From positions 1-5,017 of the forward strand of contig JBCBZK010000188.1 of the NCBI GenBank assembly GCA_039815365.1: a stretch of DNA of 5,017 nucleotides. Reading direction: 5' to 3'. The stretch's first letter is position 1. Each line of letters opens with the position of its first letter. Of this stretch, positions 1-5,017 are shown piece after piece. The notes below the pieces were generated by a model that saw only the letters and a list, made by a program, of their open reading frames with translations, was not told the DNA's origin and ran no database searches. The position numbers were made by a program, and so were the translations under genes. This DNA comes from CALBPI01 sp039815365. GTDB lineage: Bacteria; Pseudomonadota; Gammaproteobacteria; Steroidobacterales; Woeseiaceae.

Positions 1-959
1 CTTTGCTGCTTGTCCGACAAACGCCCATACAACGGCAAAATCTCCCAACTCGCCTCTGGCGTTCTGCCGCTGCGTTGCAACGCGCGCTCTGCATCGCGAA
101 TCTCCCGCTCGCCCGGCAAGAACACGAGAATATCTTTGGCATTACTCGGCAACTTGCGTCGCACAACATCATCCAGCGCGTCGCATACGGTCCGGGCGAT
201 CGCGCGACTGTCATCGGCATTCAAAGCAACATCGATGTAATGCGTTGATACGGGATACCCGCGGCCGGACACTTCGATCACCGGTGCATCACCAAAGTGC
301 GCGGCAAACCGCTCATGATCAATCGTCGCTGACGTAATAATGATCTTGAGCTCTGGCCGCTTCGGTGCAATCAGCGCAAGCACGCCTAACAAAAAGTCAA
401 TGTTGAGACTGCGCTCATGCGCTTCATCGATAATGATGACCTCATAGCCGAGCAACAACCGATCGCGTTGCAACTCGTTAAGCAGGATGCCGTCTGTCAT
501 CAGCCGCACCAACGTATCGGGGGCCGACTGATCGTCAAACCGCACGGCATAACCGACACCACCGCCTAGCGGCAGACCGGTCTCATCGGCAATGCGTGCG
601 GCAACTGAGCGGGCAGCCAATCTGCGGGGCTGGGTATGACCGATCATGCCACGACGCCCCAAACCCGCTGCCAGCGCGTAGCGTGGCAATTGAGTCGTCT
701 TCCCCGAGCCTGTCTCACCTGAGACGACGATCACCTGATGCTGCTTGAGTGCCGCAATAATCGCTTCGCGGTGCTCGAAGATCGGTAGCGCACTATCGGT
801 GCTCGTCGTGTCCGGCTGCAGTGCACTGCGCTTTGCCAACAATTGCGCCGACGCGTCGAGCTGCGCGTCGCTGGGTGGTTGCTTGCGTTTTAGTTGGTAC
901 TGCTCGCGCAACATCCACCGCTCGGGTGATGTAGGGCGATTATCGGACGCTGCGCTCAT
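1..959 (-). CDS. hrpA: ATP-dependent RNA helicase HrpA (DEAH box), N-terminal part, cut by the window edge
   Basis: This is the first 319 residues of an HrpA-type DEAH-box helicase; the family is about 1300 residues long, and the rest lies beyond position 1. Visible motifs, in order: Walker A GETGSGKT (81-88), the Ia motif TQPRRLAA (109-116), TDGILL (155-160), DEAHERSLNID (178-188), SAT (210-212) and FLPGEREI (280-287). All match the order and spacing of HrpA, which unwinds RNA and in Escherichia coli has roles in mRNA processing and stalled-ribosome rescue. It acts in the cytoplasm. The ATG at 959 puts Walker A at residue 81, as expected for the family. Its Shine-Dalgarno is weak; a second ATG at residue 16 is possible. 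It starts 44 bases after the kinase stop with no visible terminator between, so it may be co-transcribed with the kinase. There is no obvious functional link. Confidence 0.93.
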   Translation of the reverse strand, partial: MSAASDNRPTSPERWMLREQYQLKRKQPPSDAQLDASAQLLAKRSALQPDTTSTDSALPIFEHREAIIAALKQHQVIVVSGETGSGKTTQLPRYALAAGLGRRGMIGHTQPRRLAARSVAARIADETGLPLGGGVGYAVRFDDQSAPDTLVRLMTDGILLNELQRDRLLLGYEVIIIDEAHERSLNIDFLLGVLALIAPKRPELKIIITSATIDHERFAAHFGDAPVIEVSGRGYPVSTHYIDVALNADDSRAIARTVCDALDDVVRRKLPSNAKDILVFLPGEREIRDAERALQRSGRTPEASWEILPLYGRLSDKQQ

Positions 960-1003
960 CGTCGCTATTGTCGCACAGAGCTGTGAGCGGGTATCGAGCG
1001 CGT

Positions 1004-2371
1004 CTAACCCGCGTGCAATGTGACCTGTAACCGGGCACCACCCATTGGTGACGTGGCGATGGACACATCGCCTCGGTACAGCGCTGCAATCTCTTTCACG
1101 ACAGCTAAACCGATACCGGTGCCGGGCTGAGTCTCATCGAGTCGCGTGCCACGATCAAGCGCCCGCGCTGCATCACCTTTAGGAAAACCCGGGCCGTCAT
1201 CATCAACCGTGATGCGTAGTCGTGCTGGTGCATCTTGAGGCTCATCGAGCGCGATGGTCAACAGCAAAGCCGTCGCGCTCCATTTGTAGGCATTGTCGAG
1301 AAGATTACCCAGAATCTCTGCAAGATCACCCTGCTCGACCGCAAAGCGCAAAGACGCATCGATATCGCACTCGGCTGACACGTGTTTGTCACGATAGACC
1401 TTATCCAAACCATCCAACAAATCGATCGCGAGCGGATGAACGTCCACGGCCCCTCTGCCAACGCGCTGGCTCGTCGCTGCGGGACGCGCCAATTGATAAC
1501 GCACGATATCGGTCATTCGCTGCAACTGATCACGCAGTTGCTCTGTGCGTCGTTCAGCGCGCGCATCGTCGACGAGGCTGCGCGCGGCGGCGAGCGGCGT
1601 CTTGAGACTGTGCGCCAGGTTAGCCAACGTTTGTTGATAACGCTCGGAGCGTTTGAGCTCGCTGGCAAGCAGTGTGTTCAGGTTTCGCGCGACTCCGGTG
1701 AGCTCGCTCGGATAGTCCTGCGACAGCGCTTGCGATTCGCCTTTCTCCACGGCCTCGATCTCACTGGCAATCTGGCCGAGCGGTCGCAATAGCCAGCCTA
1801 ACAGCAGACCGATTGCGACAAGAATCATCAACGCAACAGCCGCGAATGCCAGATAAAGCGTACCGCGAAAACTGGCCAACTGGTCTTCCAGCGATGCCCG
1901 GCTTTCACTGACGGTCAGCGCAAAGTAAGCACTATCGGTATTAATGACGCTATCAAATTGCCAGACAACCCCTAACGAGAGTGCCTGCAATCGCTCACCG
2001 CGGCTGCTGCTTTGAACATCAATGCGTCGCTCGCCAGCGGCGGGCAACACGAGCGCGGGCTCAAAATCGATACCGATTGCCGAACGCGATTGCCAGATCA
2101 CTGTCCCGGACGCATCTTTAACAAATGCATACAATCCTGAGCCCGGCGTATTGAGTCGAGCATCGGGCATATCGTAAGGCAGTCGCAGGGAACTACTGTC
2201 GTTGGGCTCGGCGACCGCGAGAAGCGTAATGATTTGGCTATCCAGCATATCGCGCTCGGCAGACTCAAGCGCCGCGCTGAAACTGCGATCAATAACACCC
2301 ACCACTAACGCGAAGCCCACTGCGAGCAACAGACTGGTAAGCGCCAGCAGGCGCAGTCGCAATGACCGCAC
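1004..2371 (-). CDS. phoQ: PhoQ-like sensor histidine kinase
   Basis: This 455-residue inner-membrane histidine kinase should sense an envelope signal and phosphorylate the adjacent regulator. Layout: short cytoplasmic N-terminus; TM1 about 9-28; periplasmic sensor 29-170; TM2 about 171-194; HAMP about 195-247; H-box NLAHSLKTPL with phospho-acceptor His254; N-box EILGNLLDN (353-360); G1 DDDGPGF (390-396); G2 GTGIGL (417-422). HSLKTPL, NLLDNA, DRG-R-D and the C-terminal GGARLQV segment are those of PhoQ rather than EnvZ or generic kinases. In the sensor, KDASGTVIWQSR resembles the PhoQ PAS-like core, but the acidic cluster of enteric PhoQ is missing (QSSSRGER at 120-127). The start is GTG at 2371: the regulator's TAG lies in the same frame four codons upstream, so no earlier start is possible. 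An AGGG Shine-Dalgarno (2379-2382) overlaps that stop. The ligand is unknown; PhoQ family membership is strong. Confidence 0.9.
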   Translation of the reverse strand: MRSLRLRLLALTSLLLAVGFALVVGVIDRSFSAALESAERDMLDSQIITLLAVAEPNDSSSLRLPYDMPDARLNTPGSGLYAFVKDASGTVIWQSRSAIGIDFEPALVLPAAGERRIDVQSSSRGERLQALSLGVVWQFDSVINTDSAYFALTVSESRASLEDQLASFRGTLYLAFAAVALMILVAIGLLLGWLLRPLGQIASEIEAVEKGESQALSQDYPSELTGVARNLNTLLASELKRSERYQQTLANLAHSLKTPLAAARSLVDDARAERRTEQLRDQLQRMTDIVRYQLARPAATSQRVGRGAVDVHPLAIDLLDGLDKVYRDKHVSAECDIDASLRFAVEQGDLAEILGNLLDNAYKWSATALLLTIALDEPQDAPARLRITVDDDGPGFPKGDAARALDRGTRLDETQPGTGIGLAVVKEIAALYRGDVSIATSPMGGARLQVTLHAG

Positions 2372-2380
2372 TACGCAGCC

Positions 2381-3064
2381 CTATTCGCTGGCACGTGCCA
2401 GCGCGAACCGGTAACCGCGACCACGCAAGGTTTCTATCGGCTTCAAGGTGTTATCAGGGTCCAGCTTCTTGCGTAGTCTGCCGACAAACACTTCGATCAC
2501 ATTGCTGTCACGCTCGAAGTCCTGATCGTACAGTCGCTCGGTCAACTCTGTCTTGGAGATAACATCACCGGCGCGCATCATTAAATGCTCGAGCAAGGCG
2601 TATTCGAAACTGGTGAGCTCAACCGGGGCATCACCAACCGTGAGTTGCTGACGTGCTGTGTCGAGTTTGATGACGCCGCAATCGAGCTCTGCTGACGCCC
2701 AGCCGCCGGCCCGTCGCAGCAACGCATTGCACCGCGCCGAGACTTCTTCGAAGTGAAATGGCTTGGCGACATAGTCGTCGGCGCCGGCTGTCAACCCATC
2801 CACTTTGTCTTGCCAGCTATCGCGGGCAGTCAAAATCAGGATGGGATACGTATGGCCTTTATCACGCAGCCGGCGCACCAAATCAATGCCAGGCAGCTTT
2901 GGTAAACCGAGGTCGACAATCGCAAGATCAATCGGGTACTCACTCGCGTAATGCCAGCCCTCCTCGCCGTCGGCAGCTGTCTCAACACGGTAGCCGGCCG
3001 ACAGGAACTGCTGCTCCAGCGAGTCTCGTAATGTGTCATCGTCCTCAACGATCAGCAATCGCAT
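2381..3064 (-). CDS. phoP: PhoP-like response regulator (OmpR/PhoB family)
   Basis: This 227-residue cytoplasmic transcription factor has a receiver domain and a winged-helix DNA-binding domain. Receiver (1-118): acidic pocket Asp8/Asp9, phospho-acceptor Asp51 in IVDLGLP, Thr79, Tyr98 and Lys101 in DDYVAKPF. The segment LTARDSWQDKVDGLTAGADD closely matches PhoP; SWQDKV is a good PhoP marker. C-terminal domain (about 127-222): recognition helix around 187-201 (SNVIEVFVGRLRKKL) and wing RGRGYRF, typical of the OmpR/PhoB class, which binds direct repeats spaced about 11 bp. The ATG at 3064 is fixed by a strong Shine-Dalgarno AGAGGAGG five bases upstream. It lies 15 bases after the PepSY gene and 9 bases before the kinase, so the three are almost certainly co-transcribed. 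A candidate target site lies at 4042-4058. Length and all key residues are normal. Confidence 0.93.
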   Translation of the reverse strand: MRLLIVEDDDTLRDSLEQQFLSAGYRVETAADGEEGWHYASEYPIDLAIVDLGLPKLPGIDLVRRLRDKGHTYPILILTARDSWQDKVDGLTAGADDYVAKPFHFEEVSARCNALLRRAGGWASAELDCGVIKLDTARQQLTVGDAPVELTSFEYALLEHLMMRAGDVISKTELTERLYDQDFERDSNVIEVFVGRLRKKLDPDNTLKPIETLRGRGYRFALARASE

Positions 3065-3069
3065 GCGTG

Positions 3070-3077
3070 CCTCCTCT
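3070..3077 (-). promoter_or_regulatory. Strong ribosome binding site of the response regulator
   Basis: The minus strand reads AGAGGAGG, then CACGC, then ATG (3064). It is the best Shine-Dalgarno in the window apart from that of the glycine-zipper gene. It sits wholly in the 15-base gap after the PepSY stop and fixes the regulator start. Confidence 0.85.
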
Positions 3078-3079
3078 GC

Positions 3080-3388
3080 TTAATTCGCAGGAATTCGTAC
3101 AGTGACGACGCGACCTTTGTCGGTCAGCACTTTGATCACATGGGTGCGCTTACTGCCGCCGCGCGTCTCGGCGCTGACGATGCGACCGCCGTATTGCTTG
3201 CGCACCCGCCGAACGGCTTGCTCAAGCGTCACTTTGTCAGCATGGGGCTGAGATTCTGATTCTGCCACGCCCAGATCAGCCGCAATCGCCACGGTCGGAC
3301 CGACCGGTACGTGCACGTTTGTGCGCGCATGAGCGGTGCCGGCACAGGCGGCACTGATCAGCAAAATGGCAATGAATCTGGAGATCAT
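3080..3388 (-). CDS. Small exported PepSY-domain protein
   Basis: This 102-residue protein has a Sec signal peptide (Arg4, hydrophobic 5-18, likely cleavage AHA|RT after residue 21). A mature periplasmic chain of about 80 residues follows. Residues about 50-100 form a single PepSY domain: VTLEQAVRRVRKQYGGRIVS, then a strand ending THVIKVLTDKGRVVTVRIP. PepSY domains are small periplasmic or extracellular modules, often found on peptidase propeptides or encoded beside two-component systems; most have no proven biochemical role. The Cys15 context (ISAAC) is a poor lipobox, so a soluble periplasmic protein is preferred. The gene lies 15 bases upstream of the PhoP-like regulator and is surely in its operon, so a role as signal partner of the PhoQ-like kinase is plausible but inferred. 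The start at 3388 is supported by the signal peptide; its Shine-Dalgarno (AGAGAA) is modest. Confidence 0.85.
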   Translation of the reverse strand: MISRFIAILLISAACAGTAHARTNVHVPVGPTVAIAADLGVAESESQPHADKVTLEQAVRRVRKQYGGRIVSAETRGGSKRTHVIKVLTDKGRVVTVRIPAN

Positions 3389-3414
3389 GAGCGAATTCTC
3401 TGTGTCACAGTCAG

Positions 3415-3441
3415 CGATTGCAACGATAGCCGTCGCAACCG
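3415..3441 (-). promoter_or_regulatory. Intercistronic RNA hairpin between the glycine-zipper and PepSY genes
   Basis: In the minus-strand transcript, CGGTTGCGACG pairs with CGTTGCAATCG around a 5-base loop GCTAT: an 11-bp stem with two G-U wobbles. It begins 7 bases after the glycine-zipper stop (3449). No U-run follows, so it is not a classic intrinsic terminator. It may stabilise or set a processing end in the mRNA. The wobbles become A-C mismatches in plus-strand RNA, so the fold favours the coding-sense transcript. Confidence 0.5.
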
Positions 3442-3448
3442 ATGCGCT

Positions 3449-3979
3449 TTAGTCTACAACCGGCGCCACGCTTACACGAATACGGATCTGATCACCCGGA
3501 TCAGACTTGGTACGCGCAACAAACGTCTCGCCGCGATACTCGTACGTCACCCGAAAACCCTCGACGCGATCGCGCGACTCGTATTCGTAACGTGTTTCAC
3601 AGTAGCGAGCGTGCTCTCTCTCTGGTGCGTTGCGGTCAGCGTCGTTGCCGCTCGATGCCCCGATCAGCACACCGGCAATGGTTGCCGCTTTGCGACCGCT
3701 ACCATCGCCGATTTGCGAGCCGATGAGCCCGCCAATGATGCCGCCTGCGATTGTTCGACCAACGCCACGACCCTCGCGAGGTGCTTCGCGCTGGGGGCGC
3801 TCAAAACATTCGCGCACCGGTACTTCGACCTCGACGGTGCGGATCAACGGCTTGACATCGACAACGTCGGCGTAGACAAAACGGGTGACTTCGCGGCTGT
3901 GGCGATCGGCAAATGCGGCCGTGCTCAGCGCACATCCGGCAATCAGTACTGCAACCGCAGAAAATGTCTTGAGAGGCAT
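3449..3979 (-). CDS. Exported glycine-zipper 2TM-domain protein (17 kDa surface antigen-like)
   Basis: This 176-residue envelope protein has an N-terminal signal sequence (Lys4, hydrophobic 5-22), probably cleaved at AFA|D after residue 24. LIAGC (12-16) also fits a lipobox, so a lipoprotein is possible. Mature layout: a conserved beta-type segment with VYADVVDVKPLIRTVEVEVP and Cys58; a charged linker; a glycine-zipper two-helix region (about 75-111, GRTIAGGIIGGLIGSQIG, then AATIAGVLIGASSG); and a C-terminal beta segment with Cys127, FRVTYEYRGETFVAR and IRIRVSVAP. This matches the glycine zipper 2TM family (Rick_17kDa_Anti), common in gammaproteobacterial outer envelopes. The two cysteines flanking the zipper could form a disulfide. 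The start at 3979 has an excellent Shine-Dalgarno (AAAAAGGAG, 7-base spacing). It is the first gene of the likely signalling operon. It is related in domain to SlyB but is not SlyB; its function is not established. Confidence 0.85.
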   Translation of the reverse strand: MPLKTFSAVAVLIAGCALSTAAFADRHSREVTRFVYADVVDVKPLIRTVEVEVPVRECFERPQREAPREGRGVGRTIAGGIIGGLIGSQIGDGSGRKAATIAGVLIGASSGNDADRNAPEREHARYCETRYEYESRDRVEGFRVTYEYRGETFVARTKSDPGDQIRIRVSVAPVVD

Positions 3980-3980
3980 A

Positions 3981-4019
3981 GCAACGCTCCTTTTTGATTG
4001 GCCCTAATGCCAGCGTTGC
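3981..4019 (-). promoter_or_regulatory. 5'-leader inverted repeat overlapping the Shine-Dalgarno of the glycine-zipper gene
   Basis: A perfect 8-bp inverted repeat, GCAACGCT (4019-4012) and AGCGTTGC (3988-3981) on the minus strand, encloses 23 bases. The 3' arm includes the last two bases of the GGAG Shine-Dalgarno (3987-3995 region) and ends one base before the ATG. An inner TGGC/GCCA stem is also possible. Formation would hinder ribosome access, so a translation-control role is conceivable. No U-run follows, so it is not a terminator. Confidence 0.45.
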
Positions 4020-4023
4020 ATGA

Positions 4024-4058
4024 ACTCTACGCGTCTCGCCCTGAATCGAAGCTGAACG
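4024..4058 (-). promoter_or_regulatory. Candidate PhoP-box promoter of the glycine-zipper/PepSY/phoPQ unit
   Basis: The minus strand reads CGTTCA-GCTTC-GATTCA (4058-4042), a direct repeat with an 11-bp period; the core TTCAG is repeated perfectly. After exactly 12 bases comes TAGAGT (4029-4024), which matches four of six positions of the sigma-70 -10 consensus. In enteric bacteria the PhoP box is a hexamer repeat, (G/T)GTTTA-N5-(G/T)GTTTA, about 12 bases before the -10, in place of a -35. Each half here matches four of six positions. Transcription would start near 4017, giving a leader of about 38 bases. The site lies between the mazG stop and the next gene. The match is by eye. Confidence 0.42.
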
Positions 4059-4063
4059 TCCGT

Positions 4064-4843
4064 TTAATCGGCCAAAGCGGCCTTGGCCGCGCGCCACGCT
4101 GCCTCCCAGCGGTCCGGCGATACGTCCTCAAGCGCTTGCGCGGACTGCGCGAACGCCTGCTCCATATGCCGAAAGCGTGCATCGAACCGCACATTCGCGC
4201 CACGCAGCGCGGCCGCCGGATCCACACCTCGATGACGCGCGTACTGGACGACGCTAAACAAGACATCCCCAAGCTCTGCGGCGACGTCTTCCGGTCGCTC
4301 GGCGGCATCCAATTCTGCGAGCTCTGCATCGATCTGACCGCGCACTGCCTCGGGCGCTGACCAATCAAAACCAACCCGTTTGGCTTTGCGCCCCAATTTC
4401 TCGGCGCGCTGGATCGCTGGCATGCCTACGGGTATTCCTGCGAGCGCGCTGTCGTCCTTCTGAGCGTTACCTGAGCGCTCTGACGCCTTGATATCTTCCC
4501 AGCGGGTCAGTTGTAGATCTGCGTCGCCGCGTGCCTCATCGGCGAACACGTGCGGATGTCGGCGGATCATCTTCTCATTGATCGCTTTGGCGACATCCTC
4601 AAACCCAAACCAGCCTTTCTCGTTTGCCATCTGCGAGTGGAATACGACCTGCAACAACAAGTCCCCTAATTCATCGGGTAGCTCATCAAAGGCTCCACGC
4701 TCAATGACGTCGACGACTTCATACGCTTCTTCCAAGGTGTAAGGCGCAATCGACTCGAAATCCTGTTCAATATCCCATGGACACCCTGATTCACGATCAC
4801 GAAGTGCCGCCATGATATCAAGTAATTTCTCTATTTCTGTCAT
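4064..4843 (-). CDS. mazG: Nucleoside triphosphate pyrophosphohydrolase MazG
   Basis: This 259-residue cytoplasmic enzyme should hydrolyse (d)NTPs to NMP and pyrophosphate; it cleans the nucleotide pool and, in Escherichia coli, is tied to (p)ppGpp and stress survival. It has the two-domain MazG layout at the normal length (about 263). N-terminal domain: GCPWD (20-24), SIAPYTLEEAYEV with the EExxE helix (Glu38, Glu39, Glu42), DELGDLLLQVVFHSQ with Glu58 and Asp61, then RRHPHVFAD (94-102). C-terminal domain: Gln145-Lys149, VGFDW (157-161), ELAELD (Glu174, Glu177) and AELGDVLFSVVQYARH (Glu190, Asp193). In the C-domain motif the first Glu is Ala173. The ATG at 4843 is supported by alignment with family N-termini but lacks a Shine-Dalgarno; it lies 11 bases after the NUDIX gene's stop. 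The C-terminus ends 84 bases before the glycine-zipper gene. Confidence 0.95.
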   Translation of the reverse strand: MTEIEKLLDIMAALRDRESGCPWDIEQDFESIAPYTLEEAYEVVDVIERGAFDELPDELGDLLLQVVFHSQMANEKGWFGFEDVAKAINEKMIRRHPHVFADEARGDADLQLTRWEDIKASERSGNAQKDDSALAGIPVGMPAIQRAEKLGRKAKRVGFDWSAPEAVRGQIDAELAELDAAERPEDVAAELGDVLFSVVQYARHRGVDPAAALRGANVRFDARFRHMEQAFAQSAQALEDVSPDRWEAAWRAAKAALAD

Positions 4844-4848
4844 AAGCT

Positions 4849-4854
4849 ATTGTA
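4849..4854 (-). promoter_or_regulatory. Possible -10 element (TACAAT) in front of mazG
   Basis: The minus strand reads TACAAT, five of six matches to the sigma-70 -10 consensus, starting directly after the NUDIX gene's TAA. It lies 5 bases before the mazG ATG, so initiation about 6 bases downstream would give a leaderless mazG mRNA. No credible -35 is found at 16-18 bases, so this is a weak call. Confidence 0.25.
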
Positions 4855-5017
4855 TTAAATGATTTTTGAAAGACGAGTAATAACGTGAGCCGTTGCACCC
4901 CATATCCGATGTTGCTGCCAGACTATCTCGACCACCGGCAACGTTCGGCCTTCGTAGACACGCTCTGATTGGGCGTGGTTCGTCGTATCGAACAAGTACT
5001 CCGCCGGCACCGAAAAC
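4855..5017 (-). CDS. NUDIX hydrolase, CoA pyrophosphatase-like, C-terminal fragment
   Basis: Only the last 53 residues are in the window, in the minus frame ending with TAA at 4857-4855; the gene continues past 5017. The chain starts FSVPAEYLFDTTNHAQ and ends HRIWGATAHVITRLSKII. The VPxxYLxD segment and the IWGATA helix near the C-terminus are typical of the NudL/CoA diphosphatase group of NUDIX hydrolases, which cleave CoA to phosphopantetheine and 3',5'-ADP. The NUDIX box itself would lie upstream, outside the window, so the substrate is not proven. The stop is 11 bases before mazG, suggesting an operon of two pyrophosphohydrolases. Confidence 0.7.
   Translation of the reverse strand, partial: FSVPAEYLFDTTNHAQSERVYEGRTLPVVEIVWQQHRIWGATAHVITRLSKII

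Noticed and set aside
974..985. CACAG-AG-CTGTG inverted repeat between the kinase stop and hrpA
   Set aside because: The stem is only 5 bp with a 2-base loop and no U-run, too weak to be a terminator.
1222..1792. Overlapping plus-strand open frames opposite the histidine kinase
   Set aside because: They are antisense to the conserved kinase core and have no domain-like sequence or good ribosome binding sites.
3400..3410. CTGTG-T-CACAG palindrome upstream of the PepSY start
   Set aside because: It is too short and too tightly centred to be a CRP-type site, and 5-bp arms are expected by chance.
3395..3424. TTGCAA-17-GAGAAT promoter-like pair on the minus strand before the PepSY gene
   Set aside because: Both hexamers match only four of six positions, and the -10 would put the start on the ATG. 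The hairpin at 3415-3441 and the operon layout explain the gap better.
3566..3579. 14-base identity GCGATCGCGCGACT, also present at 196-209 in hrpA
   Set aside because: It occurs only twice, inside two unrelated coding regions with different reading, and looks like chance in GC-rich sequence, not a dispersed repeat.
3311..3997. A 228-codon plus-strand open frame opposite the glycine-zipper and PepSY genes
   Set aside because: It lies antisense to two genes with clear signal peptides and domain motifs, and its translation is rich in Arg and Cys with no recognisable domain. It is a shadow of GC-rich minus-strand coding.

Overview
The window looks like a chromosomal segment from a moderately GC-rich gammaproteobacterium. 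The evidence is a PhoP/PhoQ-type two-component pair, a two-domain MazG, an HrpA-type DEAH helicase and the C-terminus of a CoA-pyrophosphatase-like NUDIX protein, all of which read as proteobacterial. The genus cannot be resolved. I see no transposase, tRNA, rRNA, CRISPR array or phage gene.

Every supported gene lies on the minus strand, so the biological order runs from high to low coordinates. First comes the 3' end of a NUDIX hydrolase (5016-4855), then mazG (4843-4064); both belong to nucleotide or cofactor house-cleaning. An 84-base intergenic region (3980-4063) follows. It holds a candidate regulated promoter and a hairpin that reaches the ribosome binding site of the next gene. That gene encodes an exported glycine-zipper 2TM protein (3979-3449). 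After a 60-base gap with a good hairpin come a small exported PepSY protein (3388-3080), a PhoP-like response regulator (3064-2381) and a PhoQ-like histidine kinase (2371-1004). The 5' part of hrpA (959-1) runs off the left edge. No gene-free stretch exceeds about 90 bases.

The central part reads as one envelope-signalling unit: an outer-membrane-type glycine-zipper protein, a periplasmic PepSY protein, and the sensor/regulator pair. Gaps of 60, 15, 9 and 44 bases allow one transcript running from the glycine-zipper gene to hrpA. The layout recalls oprH-phoP-phoQ of Pseudomonas, with an envelope protein gene in front of the regulators. The family also recalls SlyB, a glycine-zipper lipoprotein under PhoP control in enterics.

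The most interesting observations are three. A PhoP-box-like 11-bp direct repeat lies exactly 12 bases before a -10-like hexamer, in front of this unit. The kinase's sensor domain lacks the acidic cluster of enteric PhoQ. A PepSY protein sits where it could act as a periplasmic partner of the kinase. These functional links are inferences from sequence and context.
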